64,000 nt of DNA from Microbacterium sp. XT11 (GCF_001513675.1 NZ_CP013859.1:1055081-1119080); one strand, 5' to 3'. Positions 49,569 to 59,056 are shown, numbered from the stretch's first letter. Notes: a model not told the origin generated them from the sequence alone. Numbers and translations: made by a program.

Positions 49569-51043
49569 GGGGCGGCGCTCGCCGCGGTCGCGCCGAGCTC
49601 GACGCCGTCGTCGTCGGCGCCGGGCCGAACGGCCTCGCGGCTGCCGTGACCCTCGCGCGCGCGGGGCTGTCCGTGCGCGTGTACGAGCGATCGTCACAGC
49701 CCGGAGGCGGCGCGTCGACGGCTGAGCTCACCCTCCCGGGGTTCCGGCACGACGTGTGCTCCGCCGTGCATCCGATGGCGTTCGAGTCTCGGTTCTTCCG
49801 CGAGTTCGCCCTTCCGCAGCGCGTGGAGTTCGTGACTCCCGACGTCTCGTTCGCGCATCCGCTCGACGGCGGTGCCGCGGCCATCGCCTACCGCGACCTC
49901 GCGCGAACCCGCGATGAGCTCGGGATCGACGGCCGGGCGTACGAACGCCTGATGCGCCCGCTGGTCGAGCGGTCGACGCGGGTGGCCGGCTTCACCGGCG
50001 CGCCGCTTCTGCGCATCCCCGAGCATCCCATGACCGCTGCGCGCTTCGGCCTGCGTGCACTCGAACAGGGCTCGCCGCTGTGGAACCTGCGCTTTCGCGG
50101 CGACGGAGCTCCGGCGATGCTCACGGGGGTCGCGGCCCACACCATCCTCGCGCAGCCGAGCCTCGCCGGGGCGGGCGCCGGACTCGCCCTCACGGCGTAC
50201 GCGCACGCACGCGGGTGGCCGATCCCGGTCGGCGGGAGCCAGGCCATCGCCGATGCGCTGGTCGACGATCTGCGCGCGCACGGCGGAGAGCTGGTGCTCG
50301 ACAGTGAGATCACCGCTCTCGACCAGTTGCCCGCCGCGACGGCGACGCTGCTCGACGTCACTCCCGACGCCCTCGTGCGTCTCGCCGGAAGAGCCATGCC
50401 CGACCGCTACGCTCGCGCGCTGCGGCGGTTCCGCTACGGCGACGGCGTGGCCAAGGTCGACTTCGCGCTGCGTGAGCCGGTGCCGTGGACCAACGCCGAG
50501 GTGCGTCGCGCCGGCACCGTGCATCTCGGAGGAACACGCGCCGAGGTCGCGCACGCCGAGAACAGCGTGCATCGCGGACGCCTTCCGGAGCGGCCGTACG
50601 TGCTGGTCTCGCAGCCCTCCCTGTTCGACGCGCAGCGTGCTCCGCAGGGCGCGCACACTCTCTGGACGTACACGCACGTGCCGGCGGGCAGCTCGGCAGA
50701 CCGTGCCGAGGCTGTGATAGCGCAGATCGAGCGCTTCGCGCCGGGATTCCGCGACACGATCCTGGCGGTGAGCTCGCGCACGGCGCGCGATGTCGAGCGG
50801 CACGATCCCAACTACCCCGGCGGCGACATCGCGGCGGGGTCGCCCGACCTGTGGCAGATGGTGCGACGCCCCGTGCTCAGCCTCGACCCGTGGCGCACTC
50901 CGATCCCCGGCGTCTATCTCGCGTCGGCATCCGTCTCTCCCGGGCCCGGCGTCACCGGGATGCCGGGCTGGTTCGCCGCGCTGTCCGCGCTGCGGCACGA
51001 GTTCGGCACGACAGCGCATCCGGATCTCTCGCCGGGTGCGTGA
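49565..51043 (+). CDS. FAD-dependent oxidoreductase, phytoene desaturase-like
   Basis: A 492-residue flavoprotein with the dinucleotide motif [27 protein letters not shown] and the GG-doublet [11 protein letters not shown]. The C-terminal FAD-binding end is [23 protein letters not shown], like CrtI/amine-oxidase relatives. Carotenoid-type dehydrogenation is only a family hint; no other carotenoid genes are adjacent. GTG at 49565 overlaps the SRPBCC stop. Confidence 0.87.
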   Translation: MRGGARRGRAELDAVVVGAGPNGLAAAVTLARAGLSVRVYERSSQPGGGASTAELTLPGFRHDVCSAVHPMAFESRFFREFALPQRVEFVTPDVSFAHPLDGGAAAIAYRDLARTRDELGIDGRAYERLMRPLVERSTRVAGFTGAPLLRIPEHPMTAARFGLRALEQGSPLWNLRFRGDGAPAMLTGVAAHTILAQPSLAGAGAGLALTAYAHARGWPIPVGGSQAIADALVDDLRAHGGELVLDSEITALDQLPAATATLLDVTPDALVRLAGRAMPDRYARALRRFRYGDGVAKVDFALREPVPWTNAEVRRAGTVHLGGTRAEVAHAENSVHRGRLPERPYVLVSQPSLFDAQRAPQGAHTLWTYTHVPAGSSADRAEAVIAQIERFAPGFRDTILAVSSRTARDVERHDPNYPGGDIAAGSPDLWQMVRRPVLSLDPWRTPIPGVYLASASVSPGPGVTGMPGWFAALSALRHEFGTTAHPDLSPGA

Positions 51044-51096
51044 CGGGATGCGGGTTCCGGCCGGTGCGCCGGTGGTCGACGCGCCCGCCGTCCGCG

Positions 51097-51678
51097 TCAT
51101 TCGCGGATCGTGCCGGCCTCGTCCGTGTCGTGTGCTCGGTCTGTCTCATGCGCCGCGGCGTCGTGCTCCGCGTCGTCGTTCTCGGAGGCCTCTTCGATCG
51201 CCGCGGTCATCCCGGCGAGGAAGCGCGTGATGACCGCGCGATCCTCGTCGCTCAGTCTGTCGACGAGTGCCAGCATCCGTCGGTGCATGGCGCCCAGCGT
51301 GGTGCGCACTTCTTCGTCGCTGTGCGTGGTCGGCACGACGATGCCCGCACGACGGTCGGTGGGATGCGGCTCGCGGCGCACATGACCGCCCCGTTCGAGG
51401 CGGTCGATGAGCGCCGTCGTGGATGCGGTGGAAATGTCGAGCACTCGCGCGATGTCGATCTGCCGCACGAGGCGCCCCGCGCGATGCTCGCGCAGCAGGT
51501 AGCGCAGCGCCATCAGATCGGTCTCGTTCATGCCCATGAGCGCGCGGGTGCGTGCGCGCATCGCGGTCTCGGCGGCGCGATAGCGGCGCAGCTGGTTGAG
51601 CACATCGACAGTGCTCGCCGCCTCGGTGTCCGGGTACCAATAGCCCGACGGCGTGTAGTCGTCCACGTTCTCCTTCAC
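51097..51678 (-). CDS. MarR-family regulator
   Basis: A 193-residue regulator. MNETDLMALRYLLREHRAGRLVRQIDIARVLDISTASTTALIDRLERGGHVRREPHPTDRRA (in pieces) is the winged helix. The C-terminal ~35 residues are acidic and His-rich, likely disordered. GTG at 51678 has GGAGG four bases upstream and overlaps the stop of the three-helix protein gene (GTGA). It probably controls its own two-gene operon and the divergent DUF7882-type gene. Confidence 0.9.
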   Translation of the reverse strand: MKENVDDYTPSGYWYPDTEAASTVDVLNQLRRYRAAETAMRARTRALMGMNETDLMALRYLLREHRAGRLVRQIDIARVLDISTASTTALIDRLERGGHVRREPHPTDRRAGIVVPTTHSDEEVRTTLGAMHRRMLALVDRLSDEDRAVITRFLAGMTAAIEEASENDDAEHDAAAHETDRAHDTDEAGTIRE

Positions 51679-51914
51679 GCGACCTCCGTCGCGTCGCTCC
51701 AGCGCCGTGACTCGCGCTGCAGCATCTCGTCGGCTCCTGCTTCCACCTCGGCGGGCACGACGTGCAGGCGGCCACCGGTGATGGCGTCGTTCTCGCTCAG
51801 CACGATCTGCTCCAGGCGTGCCATCGGGATGCCGGGGAACCGGTCGCGCAGCCGGGCGACGAGATCGTCGTAGAGGACGTAGCCCGTCTCTTCGAGGGGC
51901 GATCGCTCGAGCAT
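51675..51914 (-). CDS. Three-helix bundle dimerisation-domain protein
   Basis: A 79-residue protein. LYDDLVARLRDRFPGIPMARLEQIVLSENDAITGG then LHVVPAEVEAGADEML resembles the short actinobacterial three-helix proteins commonly found with MarR or ArsR genes. ATG at 51914 has AAGGA upstream; ATG 51938 is also possible. The stop overlaps the MarR start. The role is unknown; an anti-regulator or dimer partner is a guess. Confidence 0.7.
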   Translation of the reverse strand: MLERSPLEETGYVLYDDLVARLRDRFPGIPMARLEQIVLSENDAITGGRLHVVPAEVEAGADEMLQRESRRWSDATEVA

Positions 51915-52047
51915 GCGTTCCTTCCGGCAGGCTTCCATCTTCGCACCCCTGCCCCTTGGTGAATGCGACCATCCGCCGTCGGCGGGGCGGATGAAACGTC
52001 CTTGCCTGCCGCGCGTCGTCGCGGTCGGACCAACGGCCATTGCTATG

Positions 52048-52062
52048 TAGTTAGGTTAACTA
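52048..52062. promoter_or_regulatory. MarR-type operator
   Basis: TAGTTA (52048-52053) and TAACTA (52057-52062) are perfect inverted arms around GGT, in an AT-rich patch within a GC-rich region. It lies 38 bases before the DUF7882-type gene, in the divergent region shared with the three-helix/MarR operon. Confidence 0.65.
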
Positions 52063-52099
52063 GTAACGTGTTTATCGAACGAAATGAGGAGGAACCGAC

Positions 52100-52423
52100 A
52101 TGGGGCAGTTGATCTACGGCGGCACTCGCGTGATCGAACTCGAGGACGACCTCCTCGCGCACGTGAGATCCGTGACGCTGACGAAGCTGCGTCGCAGCGA
52201 GTCCTTCGCCCTCACGGTGCGCGGACACGACGAGGTCGCAGAGACCATCTGGCTGCACGCGTCTATCCCGCTGAGGTTCATGGTCGACGAGCAGGCGTCC
52301 TTGAGCAAGCAGCGCCTCCTCGCCATGATGGCCGGTGCGAACTCGTCGGCGGGGCTCGACCTCACGCGCGAGCAGCACGCCGGCGCGGATGCCGTGCGCG
52401 GTCTGCATGCGATGAGCGCCTGA
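52100..52423 (+). CDS. DUF7882-like small protein
   Basis: A 107-residue protein starting MGQLIYGGTRVIELEDDLLAHVRSV with TLTKLRRSESFALTV, then LHASIPLRFMVDEQ. This opening is seen in many Microbacteriaceae small proteins (DUF7882-type). No function is known. ATG follows GAGGAGG. It is divergent from the MarR operon across a palindromic site and likely regulated with it. Confidence 0.75.
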   Translation: MGQLIYGGTRVIELEDDLLAHVRSVTLTKLRRSESFALTVRGHDEVAETIWLHASIPLRFMVDEQASLSKQRLLAMMAGANSSAGLDLTREQHAGADAVRGLHAMSA

Positions 52424-52448
52424 TACGGCCGCCGCAGTCAGCGGCGTC

Positions 52449-54257
52449 TCATGACCGTGGAGTCGCGTGCGCCTGCGCGCTCGTGAGCTCGCGGATGAGA
52501 ACGTCGCCGTGCGTGAGCTGCGGGTGGTGACCGGCATCCGGCACGATGCTCAGCGTCAGGTTCTCGTGCGCCGCGAGGAGCTTGCGGGTGTTGGAGGAGA
52601 GCGGGTCTCGGGCCCCCGTGATGATGCGCACCGGCCCCGGGAACCGGCCGAGCGCTTCCCTCAGCCCGGCCCGCCACTGCGGCGACGCCGTCAGGGCCAG
52701 CTGTTCGGCCGCCCTGCCGGCGGTGCGTCGCCGGAGGTCGCGGACGCTGGAGTCCAGCGCGGCGGCGCTCGAGTCCGATCCGGTCAGCCGGCGCGAGAGC
52801 CGCGCCGCGTCGGTGTGCCGCAGATAGGCGCGCACCAGCGGGCGCATCCGTGCCGGCGCCCCCGTCGGTGGCTGGAGGAAGAACGGTGCGACCAGTGTGA
52901 GGGACCGCACCAGGTCGGGATGCCGATCCGCCGCGATCACCGCCGCAGCAGCGCCGAGGGAATGGCCGATGAGCTCGACGGGGTCTCCGTCGAGCAGAGC
53001 GGGCAGCCACTGTTCCCAGTCCGGCACGCCCGTGCCTCCGCTCAGGCCGAGTCCGGGAAGGTCGACGGCCCGTGCACCGATCGCAGACGCGACCCCGGCC
53101 CAGGTGTCGGCGTTCACGGGGAGACCGGGCAGGATCACCCGATCGGCTCCGCGAGCGCCCAGCTCGAACGTCCTCACTCCGCCCACGTCGATGAATCGGC
53201 GGTCGTCGGCGGGAGCCGCGCCGAACCGGTGTGCCGCGAGGTGGTCGGCCCACCGCTCCAGCGACGTCCGCACGTCCGGCATCCGGATGCCGTGCCTGGC
53301 GGCGAGCTCCTTCGCGGATGCCGTGGGGTAGCGGTCCGACGACAGGAAGCCGAGGGTCTCCGGGTCGGCTTTGGTGACCCACCGCGGGAGCCGCGTGATG
53401 ACGCCGACCGGCATCCGCAATCGAGGGACCGCTGCGTCGAGGTGGCGGCCGACGTGCGTGAGCAGCTCGGCCAGGGGCGGGGTGGCGTCGTCCAGCACCC
53501 AGTACGCCGCGCCGACGGCATCCGGATCGACGGCCGCCGCCGTCATGAAGGCGGCGAAGTAGTCGACCGTCACGACCGGGAGGAACGTCGTGTCGTCGCC
53601 GGGAAGGGCTGCGGCGGTGCCGTCCCAGATCTGCTCGATGGTGGCCGCCAGCCCGATGCTCTGGTCGGACTCTCCGGTTCGGCTGTCGCCGATCACACTG
53701 GCCGGGTTCACGATCGTCCACGGGATGCCGTGCTCCGTGGCGAGGGCCTGGAAGATCGCGTCGGACTCCACCTTCGATGCCTCGTAGGCGCCGAGCTCGT
53801 CGTACACCGCGGCGCGGTGCTCGTCCGACCACGGGACAGCGGACGGGTCTTGCCCTCCGACGCGGTACCCGGAGATGTGGACGAGGCGCTGCAGGCGCGG
53901 GAGACCGGCGGCGAAGGCGATCAGCTTCTCGACGATGCCCACGTTGGCGCTGCGAGCCTCCTGTGCCGTCATGCCGAATCGGTAGACGCCCGCGCAGTTG
54001 TGGATCTCGGTGACCTCGGCGAGATCCACCGAGCGGTCGGTGATGATCTCGGGCGCATCGAAATCGACGATCGCGGTCGCGATGCGCTCGGCCGGCCCGT
54101 GCTCGCCGAGCCACCGCTGCACCCGCTCGGCGGACTCCGGCGTCCGCACCGCCGCCGTGACGTCGGCGCCGGCCTGGGCGAGCGCCAGCACGAGGTGGCG
54201 GCCCACGAGGCCGGATGCCCCGAAGACGAGCGCGCGGCGGGAGGAGGATCCGGTCAT
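52449..54257 (-). CDS. SDR-epimerase/alpha-beta hydrolase fusion protein
   Basis: A 602-residue two-domain enzyme. Residues 1-~350 are an extended SDR: ALVFGASGLVGRHLVLALAQAG (NAD loop) and the catalytic YEASK. From ~365 is an alpha/beta hydrolase: VILPGLPVNADTW, DLPGLGLSGG, nucleophile GHSLG, acid GARDPL and base DAGHHPQ. Both active sites look complete. Fusion of these is unusual and suggests a two-step reaction on a small molecule (reduction plus ester or lactone hydrolysis). ATG at 54257 overlaps the TetR stop as ATGA. Confidence 0.85.
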   Translation of the reverse strand: MTGSSSRRALVFGASGLVGRHLVLALAQAGADVTAAVRTPESAERVQRWLGEHGPAERIATAIVDFDAPEIITDRSVDLAEVTEIHNCAGVYRFGMTAQEARSANVGIVEKLIAFAAGLPRLQRLVHISGYRVGGQDPSAVPWSDEHRAAVYDELGAYEASKVESDAIFQALATEHGIPWTIVNPASVIGDSRTGESDQSIGLAATIEQIWDGTAAALPGDDTTFLPVVTVDYFAAFMTAAAVDPDAVGAAYWVLDDATPPLAELLTHVGRHLDAAVPRLRMPVGVITRLPRWVTKADPETLGFLSSDRYPTASAKELAARHGIRMPDVRTSLERWADHLAAHRFGAAPADDRRFIDVGGVRTFELGARGADRVILPGLPVNADTWAGVASAIGARAVDLPGLGLSGGTGVPDWEQWLPALLDGDPVELIGHSLGAAAAVIAADRHPDLVRSLTLVAPFFLQPPTGAPARMRPLVRAYLRHTDAARLSRRLTGSDSSAAALDSSVRDLRRRTAGRAAEQLALTASPQWRAGLREALGRFPGPVRIITGARDPLSSNTRKLLAAHENLTLSIVPDAGHHPQLTHGDVLIRELTSAQAHATPRS

Positions 54258-54853
54258 CGCGCGGCTCCGGTCGCTCCGGTGCGCTGCCCGACGAGAGTGG
54301 ACACGACATCGGCTGCCGCATCGAGGGGATGGGTGCTGCGCAGGGCGCGGGAGACGATGACCGCTCCTTCGATCGTGGACACGACGACGGTGGCCAGCGA
54401 CCTGGCCTCGTCGGGGCCGACCCCGTCGGCCTGGAGAAGGGCCGTCGTCGGGGCGATCCACGACTCGAAGGCGGAGGCGCATGCCTGACGCAGGCGCTCG
54501 CTCTCGGCGCCCATCTCGAGCGTGACGATGGAGACCGGGCACCCCAGGCGGTAGTCACTCCCGCTCACGATGCTCGCCAGTGCGGCGATCGCGGCGCGGA
54601 CGGCCTCGCCGGCGCCGCCTGCGGATGCCGCGACCTCCGTGATGAGCGCTTCGAACTGCCGTGCGGCGAGTTCGACCGCGGCGACGCCCAGCCCCTCCTT
54701 GCCGTCGGGGAAGTGGAAGTACACCGACCCCTTCGGCGCCCCGGCGTGGTCGATAACCGCGTTCAGTCCCGTGCCGCTGTAGCCGCTGGTCTGGATGAGC
54801 TCGAGCATGGACTCGGCCAGGCGCGCCTTGGTGAGGTCTCCCTTGGATGTCAT
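54254..54853 (-). CDS. TetR-family regulator coupled to the SDR-hydrolase fusion
   Basis: A 199-residue protein with the helix-turn-helix LAESMLELIQTSGYSGTGLNAVIDHAGAPKGSVYFHFPDGKEGL (in pieces) and a C-terminal domain of the AcrR/LmrA type (GCPVSIVTLEMGAESERLRQA). ATG at 54853. The 14-bp palindrome just upstream is the probable operator. The regulator precedes its target in one operon. Confidence 0.92.
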   Translation of the reverse strand: MTSKGDLTKARLAESMLELIQTSGYSGTGLNAVIDHAGAPKGSVYFHFPDGKEGLGVAAVELAARQFEALITEVAASAGGAGEAVRAAIAALASIVSGSDYRLGCPVSIVTLEMGAESERLRQACASAFESWIAPTTALLQADGVGPDEARSLATVVVSTIEGAVIVSRALRSTHPLDAAADVVSTLVGQRTGATGAAR

Positions 54854-54862
54854 GATCCGAGA

Positions 54863-54876
54863 ATAGACCGGTCTAT
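54863..54876. promoter_or_regulatory. TetR operator ATAGACCGGTCTAT
   Basis: A perfect 14-bp palindrome ten bases upstream of the TetR ATG, followed by an AT-rich stretch (on the minus strand AAAATATATAGACC) that can contain the -10. The core TAGACCGGTCTA is a well-known kind of TetR-family site. Confidence 0.82.
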
Positions 54877-54915
54877 ATATTTTTGGCGGATCAGGGGGCC
54901 CTCACGGAGCCGGGA

Positions 54916-55980
54916 TCACGACGCCTGAGCGGTCGATGCGCGCAGCACGAGGCGGGGTTCGACCTGGATCTGAAGCGGTGGCTCGTCGTTCGGCTCGCGG
55001 ATGAGATCGATGAGAAGCTGCGTCGCGAGGACGCCGACGCGCCGGCGATCGGGTGCGACAGCGGAGATGGGCGGCTCTGCGTGCGCCGAGACGTCGTCGT
55101 CATAGGCGACGATCGAGAGGCGGTCGGGCACCGACAGCCCTCGTGCGCGTGCGCTCTGAAGAAGCCCGAACAGAGAGTTCTCGTCGCCATGGCAGAACAG
55201 CGCCGTAGCGCCGATTCGCTCGACCGTGTCGAGCACGACGTCGGCGCTGCCGCGCTGCCAGCGGGGACCTGCTCCGAGTTCCTCGGGTCCGAGGATGACG
55301 CTCTGCTCGTCCATGCCGAGTCGATCGAGCGCGTCGCGCCACCCTCGCCGCACGAACTCCGAGCTTTGGGAGCTGCCACGGCTGACCATGACGAGTCGAC
55401 GGTGACCCAGCTCGTAGAGGTGGCTCAAGGCGCTCATCGCGCCGCGTTCGTGAGCGGAGCGCACCGACGAGATCGAACCCAGCCCGCCGCCCGGCATCTC
55501 ACGCTCGACGAACACCACAGGAATCTCGAGGCTCTCGGCCTTCTCGCGGAACTCGGTGGGCGCTTCGCGCTCGGAGACCGTCGGCACCCAGAGCAGGCCG
55601 TCGACGCCCTCGCGGATGAACTCGTCGATCAGGCGGTACTCCTCGTCGAGGTCGTACTCCGAGATCGCGAGCTTCATGTCGCCGCCGGGCGTCAGCGCCT
55701 CGCTGACGCCCTCCACGACGTAGCGGTAGTAGTAGGAGGTCGGCACGACCACACCGATCGTGCCGGTGAATGCGGCTTTGGTCTGGTGCGCGGCGTTGCC
55801 GTCGCGAAGCACCGCCCCGCCTCGCACCTTGTCGAGGACGCGCTCTGCGACGAGCGCGTCGAGGTCGCGGCGGATCGTGACGTGCGAGACCCCGATGTCG
55901 TCCACCAGCGAGGCGATACGCACAGCGCCGTCATGCTTCGCACGATCGAGGATCAGCGCTCGACGCTCGGCTGCGAGCAT
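54916..55980 (-). CDS. DeoR-type HTH with LacI-type effector domain regulator
   Basis: A 354-residue hybrid. Residues 1-60 are a DeoR helix-turn-helix (RRALILDRAKHDGAVRIASLV, GVSHVTIRRDLDAL, LDKVRGGAVLRDG). The rest is a periplasmic-binding-type domain like LacI (GTIGVVVPTSYYYRYVVEGV, VDGLLWVPTVS, LSHLYELGHRRLVMVSRG). It probably senses a sugar and controls the divergent GH9 gene and perhaps the following importer. ATG at 55980. Confidence 0.9.
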   Translation of the reverse strand: MLAAERRALILDRAKHDGAVRIASLVDDIGVSHVTIRRDLDALVAERVLDKVRGGAVLRDGNAAHQTKAAFTGTIGVVVPTSYYYRYVVEGVSEALTPGGDMKLAISEYDLDEEYRLIDEFIREGVDGLLWVPTVSEREAPTEFREKAESLEIPVVFVEREMPGGGLGSISSVRSAHERGAMSALSHLYELGHRRLVMVSRGSSQSSEFVRRGWRDALDRLGMDEQSVILGPEELGAGPRWQRGSADVVLDTVERIGATALFCHGDENSLFGLLQSARARGLSVPDRLSIVAYDDDVSAHAEPPISAVAPDRRRVGVLATQLLIDLIREPNDEPPLQIQVEPRLVLRASTAQAS

Positions 55981-56043
55981 GTTCCCCTCCTTTGGGCTGA
56001 GTGTGTCACGCCATCATAGGACGCCGAACGGGAACGATCATCA

Positions 56044-56096
56044 TTGCGCTAAAGCTTGCGCTTGAGTGAAGACAAGTATACAAACCTTGCGTTTAG
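56044..56096 (+). promoter_or_regulatory. GH9 promoter with three TTGCGYTWRAG-like repeats
   Basis: Direct repeats TTGCGCTAAAG (56044), TTGCGCTTGAG (56056) and TTGCGTTTAG (56087) lie in an AT-rich region. TATACA at 56077-56082 is a plausible -10. Such direct repeats are typical DeoR-type operators, and the DeoR-like regulator is divergently transcribed from here. Confidence 0.6.
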
Positions 56097-56161
56097 TTTT
56101 CAAATGTGTCGATACTGAGGCGCCGGCGATGATGCCGACTCAACCCTTCAAAGGAGAAGTC

Positions 56162-59017
56162 ATGTCCCGACGACGAGCGAGTTCGATGTGGAGAGGTGCG
56201 GCAGTCGTCACGGCGGTCGTGCTGGGCGGGGCGGTGATCGCTGCGCCGCCCGCCGCGGCCGCCACCATCGACAAGGTCACGGTCAGCCAGGCGGGCTACA
56301 GCGCCAGCGGTTACAAGGTCGGCTTCGCCGTCGCCGACAGCGCAGTTCCGGGTTCGACCAGCTGTCGCCTGCTCCAGGGCGAGACGGTCGTGCTGCCGTC
56401 CTGCACTCTTCTGGATCGCGGCACGACCTGGGGCGACCGCGTGTATCAGGTCGACTTCAGCGCGTTCGACGACGTCGGCACCGACTTCGCCCTCGAGATC
56501 GGGGGTGTGCGCTCCCCGCGCTTCGCGATCGAAGACAACGTCTGGTCCGGCTACCTCGATGAGATGATCGCGTTCTACAGGTTGCAACGCTCGGGAATGG
56601 ACACCGAGGATGCATACCCCGCGGGCTACAGCAGCATCGCCCCGTCCGACAAGGTCTTCCACGCCGCCGGTCATCTCGACGATGCCGCGTCCGAGGACGG
56701 CACGCAGCACTACGACCTCACGGGTGGCTGGTACGACGCCGGCGACTACGGCATCTACGGTGGGAACCAGTGGGTCGCGGGGAACATCGCCATCTCGTAT
56801 CTGCGATACGGCGACACACCCGCGGTCGGGTTCGACGGCGACTCGAACGGCGTGCCCGATCTCGTCGACGAGGCCTGGTTCGGCAGCGAGTACCTGCTCC
56901 GGATGCTGGACGCTTTCGGGGGCCCGTTCTGGGATGTCAAGGGCAGCGGCGGCTTCCGGCATCCCGAGTTCCACACCGACGGCGTGATCGGAACGGCTGA
57001 CGACCGACGTGTCTCCGGCATGGGTGTGGGCGGCTCGGCCAAGGCGTCGGGTTCGCTCGCCGCCACAGCGAGAGCGATCCGCGCCGCCATCGACAGCGGA
57101 GACATCGACGCCGGAGCCGCCGCGTCCTGGGAGACCCGGGCCGCCGAGGCCGAGGAAGCAGCGGTCGCGTTCTACGAGTACGCCGACACGCACCGCGGAG
57201 ATCCGCTCGGCGGGTACTCGACCACGCGCGGCGGCATCGCCAACTCCCTGCTGTTCGCCGAAGTGCAGCTCTACCTTCTGTCGGGCGACGCGGCGTATCG
57301 CACGTCGGCCGAAGCGACGATCGCCGCGACCCCGTTCACGATCCTGTCCAGTACGAACTACTGGGACATGGCGCCGCTGTCGATGGCTGAGCTGTATCCC
57401 GCTGCGACGGCGACCGGAAAGATCAACATCCAGCGTTACCTCAAGAAGCAGCTCGACTACGTCCTCTCCTCGACCGACGACACCCCCTACGGCGTGATCA
57501 ACCAGTTCAAGAACTTCGGTGTCAACGAGCCGCACGTCTCCTACATGGCCGACGCGCTGCGCTACTGGGAGCTGTTCGGAGACCAGCGTGCCCTGCGAGC
57601 GGTGCAGAAGGGCCTGTACTGGGTGTTCGGCAACAACCCGTGGGGGACGAGCTGGGTCTCCGGCGTGGGTGAGAAGCACACGATGTTCCTGCACACGCGG
57701 CTCGACGAGCAGGCGCAGACCCAGGGCGGCACGGGGATCATCCTGCCGGGGGCGCTCGTCTCGGGACCGAATGCGAAGGACCCGCTCGACGCGACCAGTG
57801 CGAGCCCCTGGTACGAAGATCGTCCAGGCTCCGCCGATGTCGGTCAGCAGTGGCGATACAACGAGTACAGCGTGAGCATCCAGGCTGGGCTGTTCTCGTC
57901 CGTGTTCGGGCTCGCCGCCGCCGGCGACGCGCCGTGGTCCACCGGGACACCGCCGACGGCGCTGACCATCGGATCCCCGAAGATCGGCCAGTACGTCACC
58001 GGCGAGGTGACCGTGTTCGCGCAGAGCGGCTCCTCGCTCACGGCGCACGCGCTCGGTCCGGATTGGACGCCGATGACCTCGTCGGCCGGAGTCTCGACCG
58101 GTGTGGTCGATGTGAGCGGCCTTGCGCCGTACACGAACGCCCGTATCGACGTGCGCGGCACGCAGGCGAGCGGTGCCCACAGCTACAGCTCTACGCACTA
58201 CACCGTCGCGCCACCCCTGCCGGCTCCCGACGCGCCGCTGCTGTACGACGGCTTCGGTCGCGACGGCCTGTTCGGCGTGCAGGGGTACACCTGGGCGAAT
58301 TGGTACAACAACCATGCCGGCGTCGGGCAGGTGACCAACACGATCGTGGATGGACGTACCGTCGGTCGCTTCTTCCAGAACCCCGCCACCGAGCAGTCGC
58401 AGGCGAAGTTCCAGCCGTGGCATCACTCGGTGGACGCCGACGGGTATCGCTATCTGTCGGTGACCATGCGCAGCCCATCGCCGAATCTCCGCTTGCGCAT
58501 CGAGGTCTCGGACGCGGACTCGAACCACCGGGTGACCGGGACCACGCCGATCGCGATCTCGAACGACTGGATGACGTACGACTTCGATCTTGCGGCGTTC
58601 CCCGGCCTCGATCGGTCGCAGGCGAAGCTCGTGTTCTGGCTGCAGCAGACCGCCGACACCGACGGGGAGCTCTTCGTCGATTCGGTGGAGTTCACGAACG
58701 AGGAGGCCGGCACCCCGCCGGTTCTTTCGGACGTCAGCCATACGGCCGGCCCGCTGACACCATCGACCCCGGTCACGGTCCAGGCGACCTACACCGACGC
58801 CGACGGAGTCGCCCCCTATGCCGTCGAGCTCGTCGTCGACGGTGTGATCCATCGGATGTCGCCCGTCGATCCCGGTGATACCGACGTGACCGATGGCGCG
58901 CAGTACTCCGTCGCCGTGTCGCTCGTGAAGGGCGTGCACAGCTACTTCGTGCGCACGACCGACACGACATCCGCGGTGGTCGAGACGCCGTTGGTGACGG
59001 GAGTCGCTGTGGGCTGA
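56162..59017 (+). CDS. Secreted glycoside hydrolase family 9 enzyme
   Basis: A 951-residue extracellular beta-glucan or cellulose hydrolase. Signal peptide to ~34 (AAPPAAAA), N-terminal Ig-like CelD_N domain ~37-125 (KVTVSQAGYSASGYKVGF), then a GH9 barrel with GGWYDAGDYGIY (base Asp192/195), VNEPHVSYMADALRYWE, FGNNPWG and the acid Glu568 in WRYNEYSV. C-terminal parts look like an Ig-like segment (~600-680), a CBM-like jelly roll (~690-870, LYDGFGRDGLFG...) and a final Ig-like domain. ATG at 56162 follows AAAGGAG. No cell-wall anchor is seen, so it is free or bound by its CBM-like domain. Confidence 0.9.
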   Translation: MSRRRASSMWRGAAVVTAVVLGGAVIAAPPAAAATIDKVTVSQAGYSASGYKVGFAVADSAVPGSTSCRLLQGETVVLPSCTLLDRGTTWGDRVYQVDFSAFDDVGTDFALEIGGVRSPRFAIEDNVWSGYLDEMIAFYRLQRSGMDTEDAYPAGYSSIAPSDKVFHAAGHLDDAASEDGTQHYDLTGGWYDAGDYGIYGGNQWVAGNIAISYLRYGDTPAVGFDGDSNGVPDLVDEAWFGSEYLLRMLDAFGGPFWDVKGSGGFRHPEFHTDGVIGTADDRRVSGMGVGGSAKASGSLAATARAIRAAIDSGDIDAGAAASWETRAAEAEEAAVAFYEYADTHRGDPLGGYSTTRGGIANSLLFAEVQLYLLSGDAAYRTSAEATIAATPFTILSSTNYWDMAPLSMAELYPAATATGKINIQRYLKKQLDYVLSSTDDTPYGVINQFKNFGVNEPHVSYMADALRYWELFGDQRALRAVQKGLYWVFGNNPWGTSWVSGVGEKHTMFLHTRLDEQAQTQGGTGIILPGALVSGPNAKDPLDATSASPWYEDRPGSADVGQQWRYNEYSVSIQAGLFSSVFGLAAAGDAPWSTGTPPTALTIGSPKIGQYVTGEVTVFAQSGSSLTAHALGPDWTPMTSSAGVSTGVVDVSGLAPYTNARIDVRGTQASGAHSYSSTHYTVAPPLPAPDAPLLYDGFGRDGLFGVQGYTWANWYNNHAGVGQVTNTIVDGRTVGRFFQNPATEQSQAKFQPWHHSVDADGYRYLSVTMRSPSPNLRLRIEVSDADSNHRVTGTTPIAISNDWMTYDFDLAAFPGLDRSQAKLVFWLQQTADTDGELFVDSVEFTNEEAGTPPVLSDVSHTAGPLTPSTPVTVQATYTDADGVAPYAVELVVDGVIHRMSPVDPGDTDVTDGAQYSVAVSLVKGVHSYFVRTTDTTSAVVETPLVTGVAVG

Positions 59018-59024
59018 GAGAGGA

Positions 59025-59056
59025 CGGATGCGGCGGGGCGAACCCCGCCGCATCCG
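59025..59056. terminator. Bidirectional terminator after GH9
   Basis: CGGATGCGGCGGGG pairs perfectly with CCCCGCCGCATCCG (14-bp stem) around a CGAA tetraloop. It lies seven bases after the GH9 stop and before the convergent dehydrogenase stop. Confidence 0.88.
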
